Shown piece by piece: positions 7,002-13,206 of a DNA stretch of 13,206 nucleotides; within the stretch, counting starts at the first letter, position 1, and each line of letters opens with the position of its first letter. Source of the DNA: an uncultured Ruminococcus sp. (GTDB taxonomy: Bacteria > Bacillota > Clostridia > Oscillospirales > Ruminococcaceae); the NCBI GenBank assembly GCA_900541495.1, contig UQKC01000063.1, positions 1 through 13,206 on the forward strand, in the 5' to 3' direction. The notes under the pieces are model-generated. The model saw only the letters and a program-made list of their open reading frames with translations, was not told the DNA's origin and made no database searches. The position numbers were made by a program, and so were the translations under genes.

Positions 7002-7151
7002 TATTATACCGAAAAAATCCCCCTCCAAATTCTCATTTTAAATCAAAAATTTCTGCAAAAATTACCGCTTATATTTTTTTCATCGAAGATAATACTATTA
7101 CTGCAAACCCCCAAAAACAAAAAGCGAACAGACCTTTCTTTTATCCCATAT

Positions 7152-7220
7152 AAAAAGCTCTCCGCTCGGACATTCTCCGCGGCGCACAGCTTTTTAAACG
7201 GAAAAAGAAGCTGTGCGCCG
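7152..7220 (+). promoter_or_regulatory. Two competing hairpins in the leader of the spore protein gene
   Basis: Hairpin A pairs AAAAAGCT (7152-7159) with AGCTTTTT (7188-7195) and has an inner CCGC/GCGG pairing. It ends in a U run and looks like a weak terminator. Hairpin B is a perfect 13-bp stem (7180-7192 with 7208-7220, CGGCGCACAGCTT), ending 7 nt before the AAGGAG site. The two share 7188-7192, so they cannot both be complete. Alternatively A terminates upstream transcription and B stabilises the mRNA. Confidence 0.5.
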
Positions 7221-7242
7221 AAAAATTAAGGAGATTAAAACA

Positions 7243-7431
7243 ATGAAAGACACAATGACACAGCAGGGCAGAGAAACCCTCGAAAAGTTTAAGATGGAAG
7301 CAGCAAACGAAGTAGGCGTAAGCCTCCGCAACGGCTACAACGGCGATCTCACTTCCCGTGAAGCAGGCTCTATCGGCGGTCAGATGGTCAAGAAGATGAT
7401 CGACGCTTACAAGACAGGAATGAAGTCATAA
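7243..7431 (+). CDS. Alpha/beta-type small acid-soluble spore protein (SASP)
   Basis: The 62-residue product starts MKDTMTQQGRE at the ATG at 7243, which has AAGGAG (7228-7233) at 9-nt spacing; an in-frame ATG ten codons upstream lies inside a hairpin and lacks a site. The two family blocks are present: KMEAANEVGV, which holds the cleavage region of the germination protease GPR, and TSREAGSIGGQMVKKMI. These proteins coat spore DNA, shift it towards an A-like form and protect it from UV and heat. They are made in the forespore and degraded at germination. The ten-residue stretch between the blocks (SLRNGYNGDL) is normal for clostridial members. Its presence marks the organism as a spore former or recent descendant. 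Confidence 0.95.
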   Translation: MKDTMTQQGRETLEKFKMEAANEVGVSLRNGYNGDLTSREAGSIGGQMVKKMIDAYKTGMKS

Positions 7432-7472
7432 CCTATGACTGTCCTAACCTGCTCTGACTGAAAAACCATAAA

Positions 7473-7515
7473 AACGCAGCCGCCCCATATTCGGGACGGC
7501 TGCGTTCCTTTTTTT
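7473..7515. terminator. Bidirectional terminator between the SASP gene and the CmpB-family gene
   Basis: The stem pairs AACGCAGCCG (7473-7482) with CGGCTGCGTT (7497-7506), extended by CCC/GGG. A T run follows on the plus strand (7509-7515) and a T run on the minus strand (from 7474 downward). It serves both convergent genes; the plus-strand T run overlaps the stop codon of the minus gene. Confidence 0.88.
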
Positions 7516-8308
7516 ATTTCTTCTCCGATTTTTTCTCTTCAATCTTCTCTCTGACCTTTTCGTTCAGTTTTGCAAGCTTCTCATTTTCGGAAAGCTTTTC
7601 AAAATATGTACGGAGATGTTCGGAAAGTGGGGTCTGCGAAGCGAGCGCAAGCATAAAGTTGTATTTTTCCTTTCGCTCCTTTGCCGAACGGCGAATGTGG
7701 AGCTTGAGCTCTTCAAGCTTGATGACGATCTCGTTTTCCTCGGAGAATTCCTTGATCTTCGCCACGAGATTGAACGAATAGCAAACATCGATGATGAAAA
7801 CTCCGTAAAAAAATCCGATGCAGAACGAGAACAGCAGATTCCGTGAGAACCACTCCAGCGCTGACAGTATATGTGGGTGGATAAAGAAATAATAAGCCGC
7901 TCCGAGCACCGCCCAGAAGAACGAAAACAGCGGACAGATTATGCCCTTGTAGTTTCCCCACCGCGTCGAATAATCCCAAAGCTTTATTCGCATACGCACG
8001 ATGAAAATTTCACCTGCAATATACTCTATCACCGTCATTGCGACCGACATCACAAGGATAAGCACTATCTTCCGCACGACGGGCGACTCGATGTGTATGT
8101 ATTTTTCCGCGCTTGCCATAAGGTAAAGCGCCGTCAGCCCGAAGCCGTAAAGCGGAAGATACGGACCTGTCAGGAAGCCGGGGTTTATCCAGACGTGTTC
8201 CTTATTCGTCGGAGCGAACCGTCGGTAAATAACTTCTATTCCCCAGCCGATAATGCACCCCGAGGCAAAGATAAATGCTATTATTACGAAATGATAGAAA
8301 AATTTCAT
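7514..8308 (-). CDS. CmpB-family putative ABC transporter permease (integral membrane)
   Basis: The product has 264 residues. The start MKFFYHF at 8308 follows AAGGGTG at 9 nt; an upstream in-frame ATG at 8371 lies within the promoter and is excluded. About five or six membrane segments fill residues 5-185. Family features of PF06541-type proteins are visible: GWGIEVIYRR near the start, then VWINPGFLTGPYLPLYGFG, VIEYIAGE, LWDYS and GIICPLFSFFWAV. The last 75 residues are a charged helical, coiled-coil-like cytosolic tail ending EEKKSEKK. The ABC permease name comes from the database family; no ATP-binding partner is adjacent, so transport is unproven. Confidence 0.85.
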   Translation of the reverse strand: MKFFYHFVIIAFIFASGCIIGWGIEVIYRRFAPTNKEHVWINPGFLTGPYLPLYGFGLTALYLMASAEKYIHIESPVVRKIVLILVMSVAMTVIEYIAGEIFIVRMRIKLWDYSTRWGNYKGIICPLFSFFWAVLGAAYYFFIHPHILSALEWFSRNLLFSFCIGFFYGVFIIDVCYSFNLVAKIKEFSEENEIVIKLEELKLHIRRSAKERKEKYNFMLALASQTPLSEHLRTYFEKLSENEKLAKLNEKVREKIEEKKSEKK

Positions 8309-8342
8309 TTTGTTTTTCACCCTTAATAAAGTTATTATTGTA

Positions 8343-8371
8343 ATTATAACTTTAAACGGGCAAAAAATCAA
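8343..8371 (-). promoter_or_regulatory. Promoter of the CmpB-family gene
   Basis: On the minus strand TTGATT (8366-8371), 17 bp, TATAAT (8343-8348). The implied start of transcription is about 28 nt before the start codon at 8308. It lies in the short gap after the MATE gene, which has no strong terminator of its own, so some read-through is possible. Confidence 0.75.
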
Positions 8372-8386
8372 GCTTTTTGGGGCAAG

Positions 8387-9778
8387 TCATTCCTTGTTTG
8401 CCTCAATTGTTTCTATTCTTTTCTTGTAAACTTGTATGAACATAAAAATTGAAACTATCGCCGTCATAACTTCCGCTATCGAGAAGATGAACCACATCAG
8501 AAATGTCTTTTCGTGCGAAGCTTTTGCTGTCTGAGCAAACCATATTGCAAACGGGAATATGAACAAAGCCTGCCTGCACACGGAAATTATCAATGACTGT
8601 ATCCCGCCGCCAATAGCTTGGAAAATACCCTGAAATGCAATGTTTATCCCTGCGAATACGAAGCTGAAAGAGATTATACTCATCGCGCTTATGCAAAGCT
8701 CACTCGTTTCGCCTGCAAGTCCGAACATAGCCGTGAAAGGAACAGCCAGCGCTTCGATAAGCACGAATCCGAACAGCATTATCACTGCCGTATAGATATG
8801 TCCGTACTTAACGCAGTCCTTTATCCTGCCATTGTCCCCCATTCCGAAGCTGAACGCTGTTATCGGCATTATCGCATCACGCATACCGAACGCCGCAAAG
8901 AGCAGGAACTGCTGTATCTTATAAAAAAGTCCGTAAGCCGTTACTGCATTTTCGCCGATTCCGCCAAGAATTACGTTCAAACCGTAGGTCATTACCGAAA
9001 TGAGCGCCTGTGAGATTATAGCAGGCAGTCCGACCGCATATATCTGAAAAATAGTTTTTCGCGACGGCACAAAATAACGAAGCTTGTTTGAAAACGCTTT
9101 GTTCACTTTTATATGAAATATCAGCGCCAGTACAAACGACACTATCTGTCCGATAACGGTCGCATAAGCCGCACCTTTTACGCCCATTTCGGGAAATACT
9201 CCAAGACCGTAGATCAATATCGGGTCGAGAATGATGTTAGTCACCGCACCTGCAATCTGCGCAATAGTTGAATAGAGCGAATGTCCCGTTGCCTGAAGAA
9301 GCTTTTCATATACAGCGAAGAAAGACATTCCGAATGAGAATATACAGCATATCGAAAGATAGTCCGTCCCCATTGCCAAGATCAGCGGATTATTCGTCTG
9401 CGAGCCGATGTAAGACTTTGCACCGAAGATACCGAACAGCAGAAAAACAATGTAGATCACAAGCGCAAGAAAAACTGCATTTCCTGCCGCTTTGTTCGCA
9501 TTTTCGCTGTCCTTTCGTCCGAAGTTCTGCGCCGTAAGCACGTTCGCTCCGACACCCGTTCCGATACCGACCGCGACCATAAGTATTTGCAAAGGGAATG
9601 CAAGCGTAAGTGCGTTGAGCGCCGCTTCGCCGTTCTGCTGCATATTTGAAACGAACGCGCTGTCAACAATGTTGTAGACCGCCTGCAAGACCATTGAGAT
9701 TATCATCGGAACGCCCATTGATATCATAAGTTTTTTTACGGGTGTAGCCGACATTTTATTCTGCCGTATGTTTTCCAT
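8387..9778 (-). CDS. MATE-family multidrug efflux transporter
   Basis: The 463-residue, 12-helix product matches the normal MATE length of 440-470. It has the duplicated MatE architecture. The N-terminus (PVKKLMISMGVPMIISMVLQ, then AVYNIVDSAFVS) and GIGTGVGANVLTAQNFGRKD are typical of the first repeat. The second repeat begins around residue 235 (IFQIYAVGLPAIISQALISV). These pumps sit in the cytoplasmic membrane and export cationic drugs or other toxic compounds in exchange for sodium or protons; the substrate here is unknown. AGGAAGAGG precedes the ATG. The promoter is a perfect consensus, yet a terminator hairpin lies between it and the gene within a small overlapping ORF. This suggests inducible expression by attenuation rather than constitutive expression. 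Confidence 0.94.
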   Translation of the reverse strand: MENIRQNKMSATPVKKLMISMGVPMIISMVLQAVYNIVDSAFVSNMQQNGEAALNALTLAFPLQILMVAVGIGTGVGANVLTAQNFGRKDSENANKAAGNAVFLALVIYIVFLLFGIFGAKSYIGSQTNNPLILAMGTDYLSICCIFSFGMSFFAVYEKLLQATGHSLYSTIAQIAGAVTNIILDPILIYGLGVFPEMGVKGAAYATVIGQIVSFVLALIFHIKVNKAFSNKLRYFVPSRKTIFQIYAVGLPAIISQALISVMTYGLNVILGGIGENAVTAYGLFYKIQQFLLFAAFGMRDAIMPITAFSFGMGDNGRIKDCVKYGHIYTAVIMLFGFVLIEALAVPFTAMFGLAGETSELCISAMSIISFSFVFAGINIAFQGIFQAIGGGIQSLIISVCRQALFIFPFAIWFAQTAKASHEKTFLMWFIFSIAEVMTAIVSIFMFIQVYKKRIETIEANKE

Positions 9779-9849
9779 TTTCCTCTTCCTTTCAAAAGTA
9801 ATAAAAAAAGCGGCACTATGCGATCGGATTTACGCATAGTGCCACTCAT
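9736..9849 (-). CDS. Putative leader peptide controlling the MATE gene
   Basis: A 37-codon frame starts MSGTMRKSDRIVPLF and overlaps the first codons of the MATE gene in another frame. Its ATG at 9849 is only 2-3 nt after the predicted transcription start, so it would be translated as a near-leaderless message; no ribosome site is possible. Codons 3-6 form the 5' arm of the terminator stem and codons 10-13 the 3' arm. A ribosome paused near codons 5-9 would cover the 5' arm and prevent termination. The start resembles macrolide-sensing leaders such as ErmDL (MTHSMRLR) in spacing and in its MR, but it lacks the RLR motif. Translation of this ORF is inference. Confidence 0.45.
   Translation of the reverse strand: MSGTMRKSDRIVPLFLLLLKGRGKWKTYGRIKCRLHP
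9803..9843 (-). terminator. Attenuator-type terminator in the MATE leader
   Basis: On the minus strand a perfect 11-bp stem (GGCACTATGCG, 9833-9843 with 9812-9822) with a 10-nt loop is followed by GC and seven U (9803-9809). It lies downstream of the promoter and about 25 nt upstream of the MATE start codon, so unless it is overcome it should stop transcription before the gene. Confidence 0.85.
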
Positions 9850-9858
9850 CTTGATTTT

Positions 9859-9887
9859 ATTATAATACTTTTTGTTTTCTGTGTCAA
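9859..9887 (-). promoter_or_regulatory. Consensus sigma-A promoter of the MATE transcript
   Basis: On the minus strand TTGACA (9882-9887), 17 bp, TATAAT (9859-9864): both hexamers perfect. Transcription should begin at A9852 or A9851, immediately before the leader ATG and the hairpin. Confidence 0.85.
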
Positions 9888-9977
9888 AGGAAGTTTTGCA
9901 TAAAGGCTTCGTTCAAAAATCGAACTCATATAACAATTATGTCAATAGAACTCAACTTTTTCAATTTTACAAAAATA

Positions 9978-10006
9978 TTGACAGCAAAACAATCTTTTGT
10001 TATAAT
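9978..10006 (+). promoter_or_regulatory. Consensus sigma-A promoter of the cyclase gene
   Basis: TTGACA (9978-9983), 17 bp, TATAAT (10001-10006). It diverges from the MATE promoter with a 90-bp gap between the two -35 boxes. That gap holds a small inverted repeat, GTTC (9911-9914) and GAAC (9922-9925). This promoter excludes the upstream ATG at 9939 as the start. Confidence 0.85.
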
Positions 10007-10049
10007 TATTTTAACAAAAGATTATGAAATGATACTGGAGTGGGCGAAA

Positions 10050-12830
10050 TTGATAAAGTCATTAAAAAAGATATTAAAGAATTACAAGCTCGGGGCGGCG
10101 ATGCTTATTATAGGCATTATTGCCGCGCTAAGCTTTTTCTTAATGTCCGACCATAATTACGGCGGTCTTTCGGAAGTCTGGTTTTCGATGCCATCATTTT
10201 ACACCGCCGACAATACCGAGGTCGGCTCACTGAAAGCCGTATGCGATAATTACACTCGGCTTTACTGCATTGAAAATGACGAAAAGGTCAGATATATCCT
10301 TGAAGCGGACAAGCTCGGCTTTGACGGCCGTGCGGAATTCAGACAGGCTGTTTTTGACGAGCAGGGAAAGCTTTACGCCAGCGTTGCGGTAATGAGCCGT
10401 GACGCGTATCTTACCGAAATGACTCTTATCCTTGCATTTGATGAAAACGGACGCTTTATCCGCGAGATATGCCGATACGACTATCGGGACGATGAATTTC
10501 CTCCTCAGCAGCTCAATCCCATAAAGGCCCTGAACGTTACCGAAAATAATATCAGATACATTTATAAGGACAACAGCGGCGCGATAAGCCTTGTTTCGGC
10601 AGACAAGACCGACCCTCTCATTATTGAGGAATCAAGGTTCGATTTTGGCGAATACAATGACCTCAGCATTGCAGACGCTTCGCCCGACGGAAGCTACTGC
10701 ATGATTCTTGTGAACGGCGATATCGTCCGTGCCTTTCCCGACGGAACTTACCAAGCGCTTTACAAAAGTGCATTTGACCTTAATGACCCCGAAAACGGAT
10801 TTCTCCCCGAGGACATACTTGCCTTTGACGACCATATCATTCTTATAGAGGGCTTGAACAAGAAAAATATCTACTCGCTTTATGACGGCGAAGAACCTCA
10901 GCTTCTCTATACCGCTCGTGAGCTTGCGGAGGAAGACGATGACCCCGATGATTATTATTGGTCGTTCTATTCGCTTTACCGAAGCAATGATGTGCCTGCC
11001 GTTGATATTGGCGGATACATAACCGAGCTTTCCCCCGACGGCTTTATTCGTGAGGAGGGAGGATACAGACTGCCCGTGCGCTATGCGTCTTTGTCGCTGG
11101 TAAAAGCAGTCCTGCCATTCATCTCCGCCGTTCTGATACTGTGGGGACTTGTTTCTGTGATAGGCAGCCTTATGCACTGGCAGATGTCAATATTGTCGAA
11201 ACAGCTTCTTCTGACGCTGCCCTTGGTCATTGCAATGGCTGCGACAATTACAATCTCGCTTCTCAACAGCATACGCAATGAATATCTCACCCAATGCAGG
11301 CTTCGTATGGAAGCCATTATCGAGCTTTCCGTCAGGTCGATCAGCGGTGATAAAATTGAAAAAATGACGACCCTCGAATGTGTTGATGACGGCTCTCTTT
11401 ACGAGCTTCACGATGAACTCCGACAGCTTATCGGCTCGAACATAAGCGAATGGAGCAGCAAGTATTACGGCTATATTTTTTTATACGGCACTGACGGTAT
11501 GCACTTTATGCTTGCTTCGGGCGATAATTACGATATGCCTTTCACATTGTCCACCTACGATGAAAGCAACTCCTCCGACTATTCATACATATCCGTATAT
11601 GAAACGGAAAGCATCACGGATACATATATGTGCGCTTCTGCGCCTATCTTAAATTTAGAGGGAAAGCAGATAGCGTTTTACGAACTTCAGGCAAACACGA
11701 GCGACCTCAACAAAGATATAAACGCTGCCTTTAAAAAGGCTTTGATACGGATAGTTATTCTTCTTGCGGCTTTCATCGGCGCGGCTGTGTCTATAACATA
11801 TATCAGCGCAGGACATCTCCGCAAGGTGAAAAACGCCGTTACCTCTATCGCGGGCGGCGACTTTTCCGCAAGGATAGAAAATGCCCCAAAAGATGAGATA
11901 GGCGAAATTTGCACGGGCGTAAACGAAATGGCAAGCCAGCTCGAAAAGTTTTTTGAAGCAAAGGACAGAAACGAGCAGTTCTATTACAAATTCGTCCCCG
12001 AAAAATTCCGTGAGCTTCTTCACAAGGAAGATTTCACCGACCTTTCGCTCGGCGATGCAGAAAGTGCCGACCTCACCGTGCTTTTCTGCGATATAAGAGC
12101 ATTTTCGCTCAACTCCGAGATGATGACGGCAAAGGAAAATTTTGAATTTGTCAATAAGATATACGGAAAAGCAGGTCCGATAATCCGAAAGCATAACGGA
12201 TTCGTTGATAAATACATCGGAGATGCAGTAATGGCGCTGTTTGAAAACGCCGACGATGCCGTAAATGCAGGAATAGAGCTTTACCGAAAGATAGTTCTTG
12301 ACCCCTCGGTAGCCGCTGAACTCGGAATGAACTCGATAAATATAGGTATCGGCATACATTCGGGTATGGCGAGGGTCGGCATAGTCGGCGAAGAGGAAAG
12401 AATGTCGGGAACGGTCATTTCCAACACAGTAAATCTCAGTTCGCGTCTTGAATCGCTGACGAAAAAGTACAGCGCCGCAATGATAATCTCAAAGGACACC
12501 CTCGACAGAATGTCCTCTCCCGACAGTCTTAATATGCGCTATCTCGGTATGGTTCAGGTCGCAGGCGTAAACGAAGTCAAAGCACTTTACGAGGTGCTTG
12601 AATGTCTTGACGACGACCGCCGAACCGAGCGCACCGCCGGAAAGGACGATTTCCGTGATGCTGTAAGAGAATTCCACCTCGGAAATGCGGAAAAAGCCCT
12701 CAGCATTTTTGAAAAGCTTGCCGCCGGATCGATCAGCGACCCTGCGCCGAGATTATATGCAGACACTATCATAGAAAAGCTCAAAAGCGGCGACAAAGAA
12801 CACAACGTTTTCCGCTTTTTAAGCAAATAA
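10050..12830 (+). CDS. Membrane-anchored class III adenylate/guanylate cyclase with two extracytoplasmic sensor regions and HAMP
   Basis: The preferred start is TTG at 10050, with GGAG (10037-10040) at 9-nt spacing, giving 926 residues; ATG at 10029 is the alternative but lacks a ribosome site. Layout in this numbering: TM1 15-32; a 300-residue outer region with repeated beta-strand segments and Asp-Gly turns, propeller-like; TM2 351-375; TM3 385-407; a second outer region of about 150 residues, Cache-like; TM4 567-591; HAMP about 592-645; cyclase about 675-843; then a helical, TPR-like tail. Catalytic features are present: metal Asp D681 (FCDIRAFS) and D725 (YIGDAVM), substrate Lys K721, Thr T788, and transition-state N795 and R799 in VNLSSR. 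Lys with Thr favours ATP as substrate, so cAMP is the likely product. The ligands are unknown. Confidence 0.88.
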   Translation: MIKSLKKILKNYKLGAAMLIIGIIAALSFFLMSDHNYGGLSEVWFSMPSFYTADNTEVGSLKAVCDNYTRLYCIENDEKVRYILEADKLGFDGRAEFRQAVFDEQGKLYASVAVMSRDAYLTEMTLILAFDENGRFIREICRYDYRDDEFPPQQLNPIKALNVTENNIRYIYKDNSGAISLVSADKTDPLIIEESRFDFGEYNDLSIADASPDGSYCMILVNGDIVRAFPDGTYQALYKSAFDLNDPENGFLPEDILAFDDHIILIEGLNKKNIYSLYDGEEPQLLYTARELAEEDDDPDDYYWSFYSLYRSNDVPAVDIGGYITELSPDGFIREEGGYRLPVRYASLSLVKAVLPFISAVLILWGLVSVIGSLMHWQMSILSKQLLLTLPLVIAMAATITISLLNSIRNEYLTQCRLRMEAIIELSVRSISGDKIEKMTTLECVDDGSLYELHDELRQLIGSNISEWSSKYYGYIFLYGTDGMHFMLASGDNYDMPFTLSTYDESNSSDYSYISVYETESITDTYMCASAPILNLEGKQIAFYELQANTSDLNKDINAAFKKALIRIVILLAAFIGAAVSITYISAGHLRKVKNAVTSIAGGDFSARIENAPKDEIGEICTGVNEMASQLEKFFEAKDRNEQFYYKFVPEKFRELLHKEDFTDLSLGDAESADLTVLFCDIRAFSLNSEMMTAKENFEFVNKIYGKAGPIIRKHNGFVDKYIGDAVMALFENADDAVNAGIELYRKIVLDPSVAAELGMNSINIGIGIHSGMARVGIVGEEERMSGTVISNTVNLSSRLESLTKKYSAAMIISKDTLDRMSSPDSLNMRYLGMVQVAGVNEVKALYEVLECLDDDRRTERTAGKDDFRDAVREFHLGNAEKALSIFEKLAAGSISDPAPRLYADTIIEKLKSGDKEHNVFRFLSK

Positions 12831-12840
12831 GACAAAAACC

Positions 12841-12880
12841 AAGCCGATGCAGTCGCAATTTGACTGTGTCGGCTTAGTTT
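12841..12880 (+). terminator. Terminator of the cyclase gene
   Basis: A 14-bp RNA stem pairs 12841-12854 with 12862-12875 (two G-U pairs) around a 7-nt loop. It begins 11 bp after the stop codon. The T tail (AGTTTCT) is weak. Confidence 0.7.
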
Positions 12881-12900
12881 CTCTGAGTGTATTCGCTTTT

Positions 12901-12978
12901 TTACATTTGATATCGTTCTTTCGTTGATTTCCTTATTGGAGTCTTGAATTCCTCCACTATTCTTTCTTCATGTGTCAT
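12901..12978 (-). CDS. Tiny ORF, 25 residues, unknown
   Basis: The frame MTHEERIVEEFKTPIRKST ends after 25 codons. An excellent GGAGGA site (12986-12991) lies 7 nt upstream, and TACAAT (13007-13012) could be a -10 box, but the -35 is poor. It may be a real micro-protein or the broken 5' end of a lost gene. No similarity is recognised. Confidence 0.35.
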   Translation of the reverse strand: MTHEERIVEEFKTPIRKSTKERYQM

Positions 12979-13047
12979 GGTTCCGTCCTCCTTGTGCTTT
13001 TTCTCTATTGTAGCACTTCTTGGGCGGTTTGTATTTAGGGGGACGTT

Positions 13048-13067
13048 GGACGGTTACGGACGGTTAC
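13048..13067. repeat. Tandem 10-bp repeat behind the rRNA terminator
   Basis: GGACGGTTAC occurs twice in direct succession, preceded by a shortened GGACGTT (13041-13047). It abuts the 5S terminator. Confidence 0.8.
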
Positions 13068-13068
13068 C

Positions 13069-13098
13069 AAAAAAGCCGAAACAAAACGTTTCGGCTTT
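13069..13098 (-). terminator. Terminator of the rRNA operon
   Basis: On the minus strand, a perfect 11-bp stem (GTTTCGGCTTT arm at 13088-13098 pairs with 13072-13082, loop of 5) ends in a U run at 13069-13074. It lies just after the 5S rRNA 3' end. Confidence 0.92.
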
Positions 13099-13105
13099 AA
13101 ATATA

Positions 13106-13206
<101 letters not shown>

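Noticed and set aside
6953..7153. Plus-strand frame of 66 codons
   Set aside because: Its composition is that of AT-rich intergenic DNA (Lys, Asn, Ile, Pro runs), it has no ribosome site, and it overlaps the likely spore promoter.
8309..8371. N-terminal extension of the CmpB-family protein from the ATG at 8371
   Set aside because: It overlaps the TTGATT-N17-TATAAT promoter; MKFF at 8308 has a proper ribosome site.
9939..10049. N-terminal extension of the cyclase from the ATG at 9939
   Set aside because: It lies upstream of, and contains, the perfect promoter at 9978-10006, so it cannot be in the mRNA from that promoter. TTG 10050 has a ribosome site.

Overview
The window reads as chromosomal DNA from a low-to-medium GC, spore-forming Firmicute of the Oscillospiraceae/Ruminococcus type. 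This rests on an alpha/beta-type small acid-soluble spore protein, strong TTGACA-N17-TATAAT promoters, AAGGAG-type ribosome sites, a clostridial-style MurA, a BlaI/BlaR1 remnant and a 5S rRNA of matching type. Genus-level placement is inference.

Layout, left to right. Positions 1-51 are the right arm of a palindromic repeat whose other copy lies at 5808-6004. Then come murA (minus, TTG start) with its terminator, and a cytosolic diguanylate cyclase with a LacI-type ligand-binding domain (minus). Next is a dead blaI-blaR1 pair (minus). blaI has a 1-nt frameshift and a 100-bp miniature inverted-repeat element (MITE) with a TAA target duplication. blaI is joined to a truncated blaR1 through a run of eight G. 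The original promoter and three BlaI-like operators remain. A SEC-C zinc-motif protein (plus) follows with its own consensus promoter and terminator.

Positions 5750-6950 are a decaying accessory patch: the 197-bp palindromic element, a solo terminal-repeat-like sequence, and a broken NERD-domain gene. The spore protein gene follows, behind a structured leader. It shares a bidirectional terminator with a convergent CmpB-family membrane protein gene. Upstream of that gene, also on minus, is a MATE efflux pump. The pump's transcript starts with a near-leaderless small ORF that runs through a perfect terminator hairpin, which is the layout of ribosome-mediated attenuation. Divergent from it is a large membrane-anchored class III nucleotidyl cyclase. 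The right end holds a terminator, a tiny doubtful ORF, a 10-bp tandem repeat, and the 3' end of a 5S rRNA with its terminator (minus), so an rRNA operon lies just outside.

The genes do not form one operon; most have their own promoter. The most interesting items are the MATE leader/attenuator, the two MITE families with the damage they caused, and the presence in one window of a cyclic-di-GMP-type synthase and a cAMP/cGMP-type cyclase, each fused to its own sensor domains.
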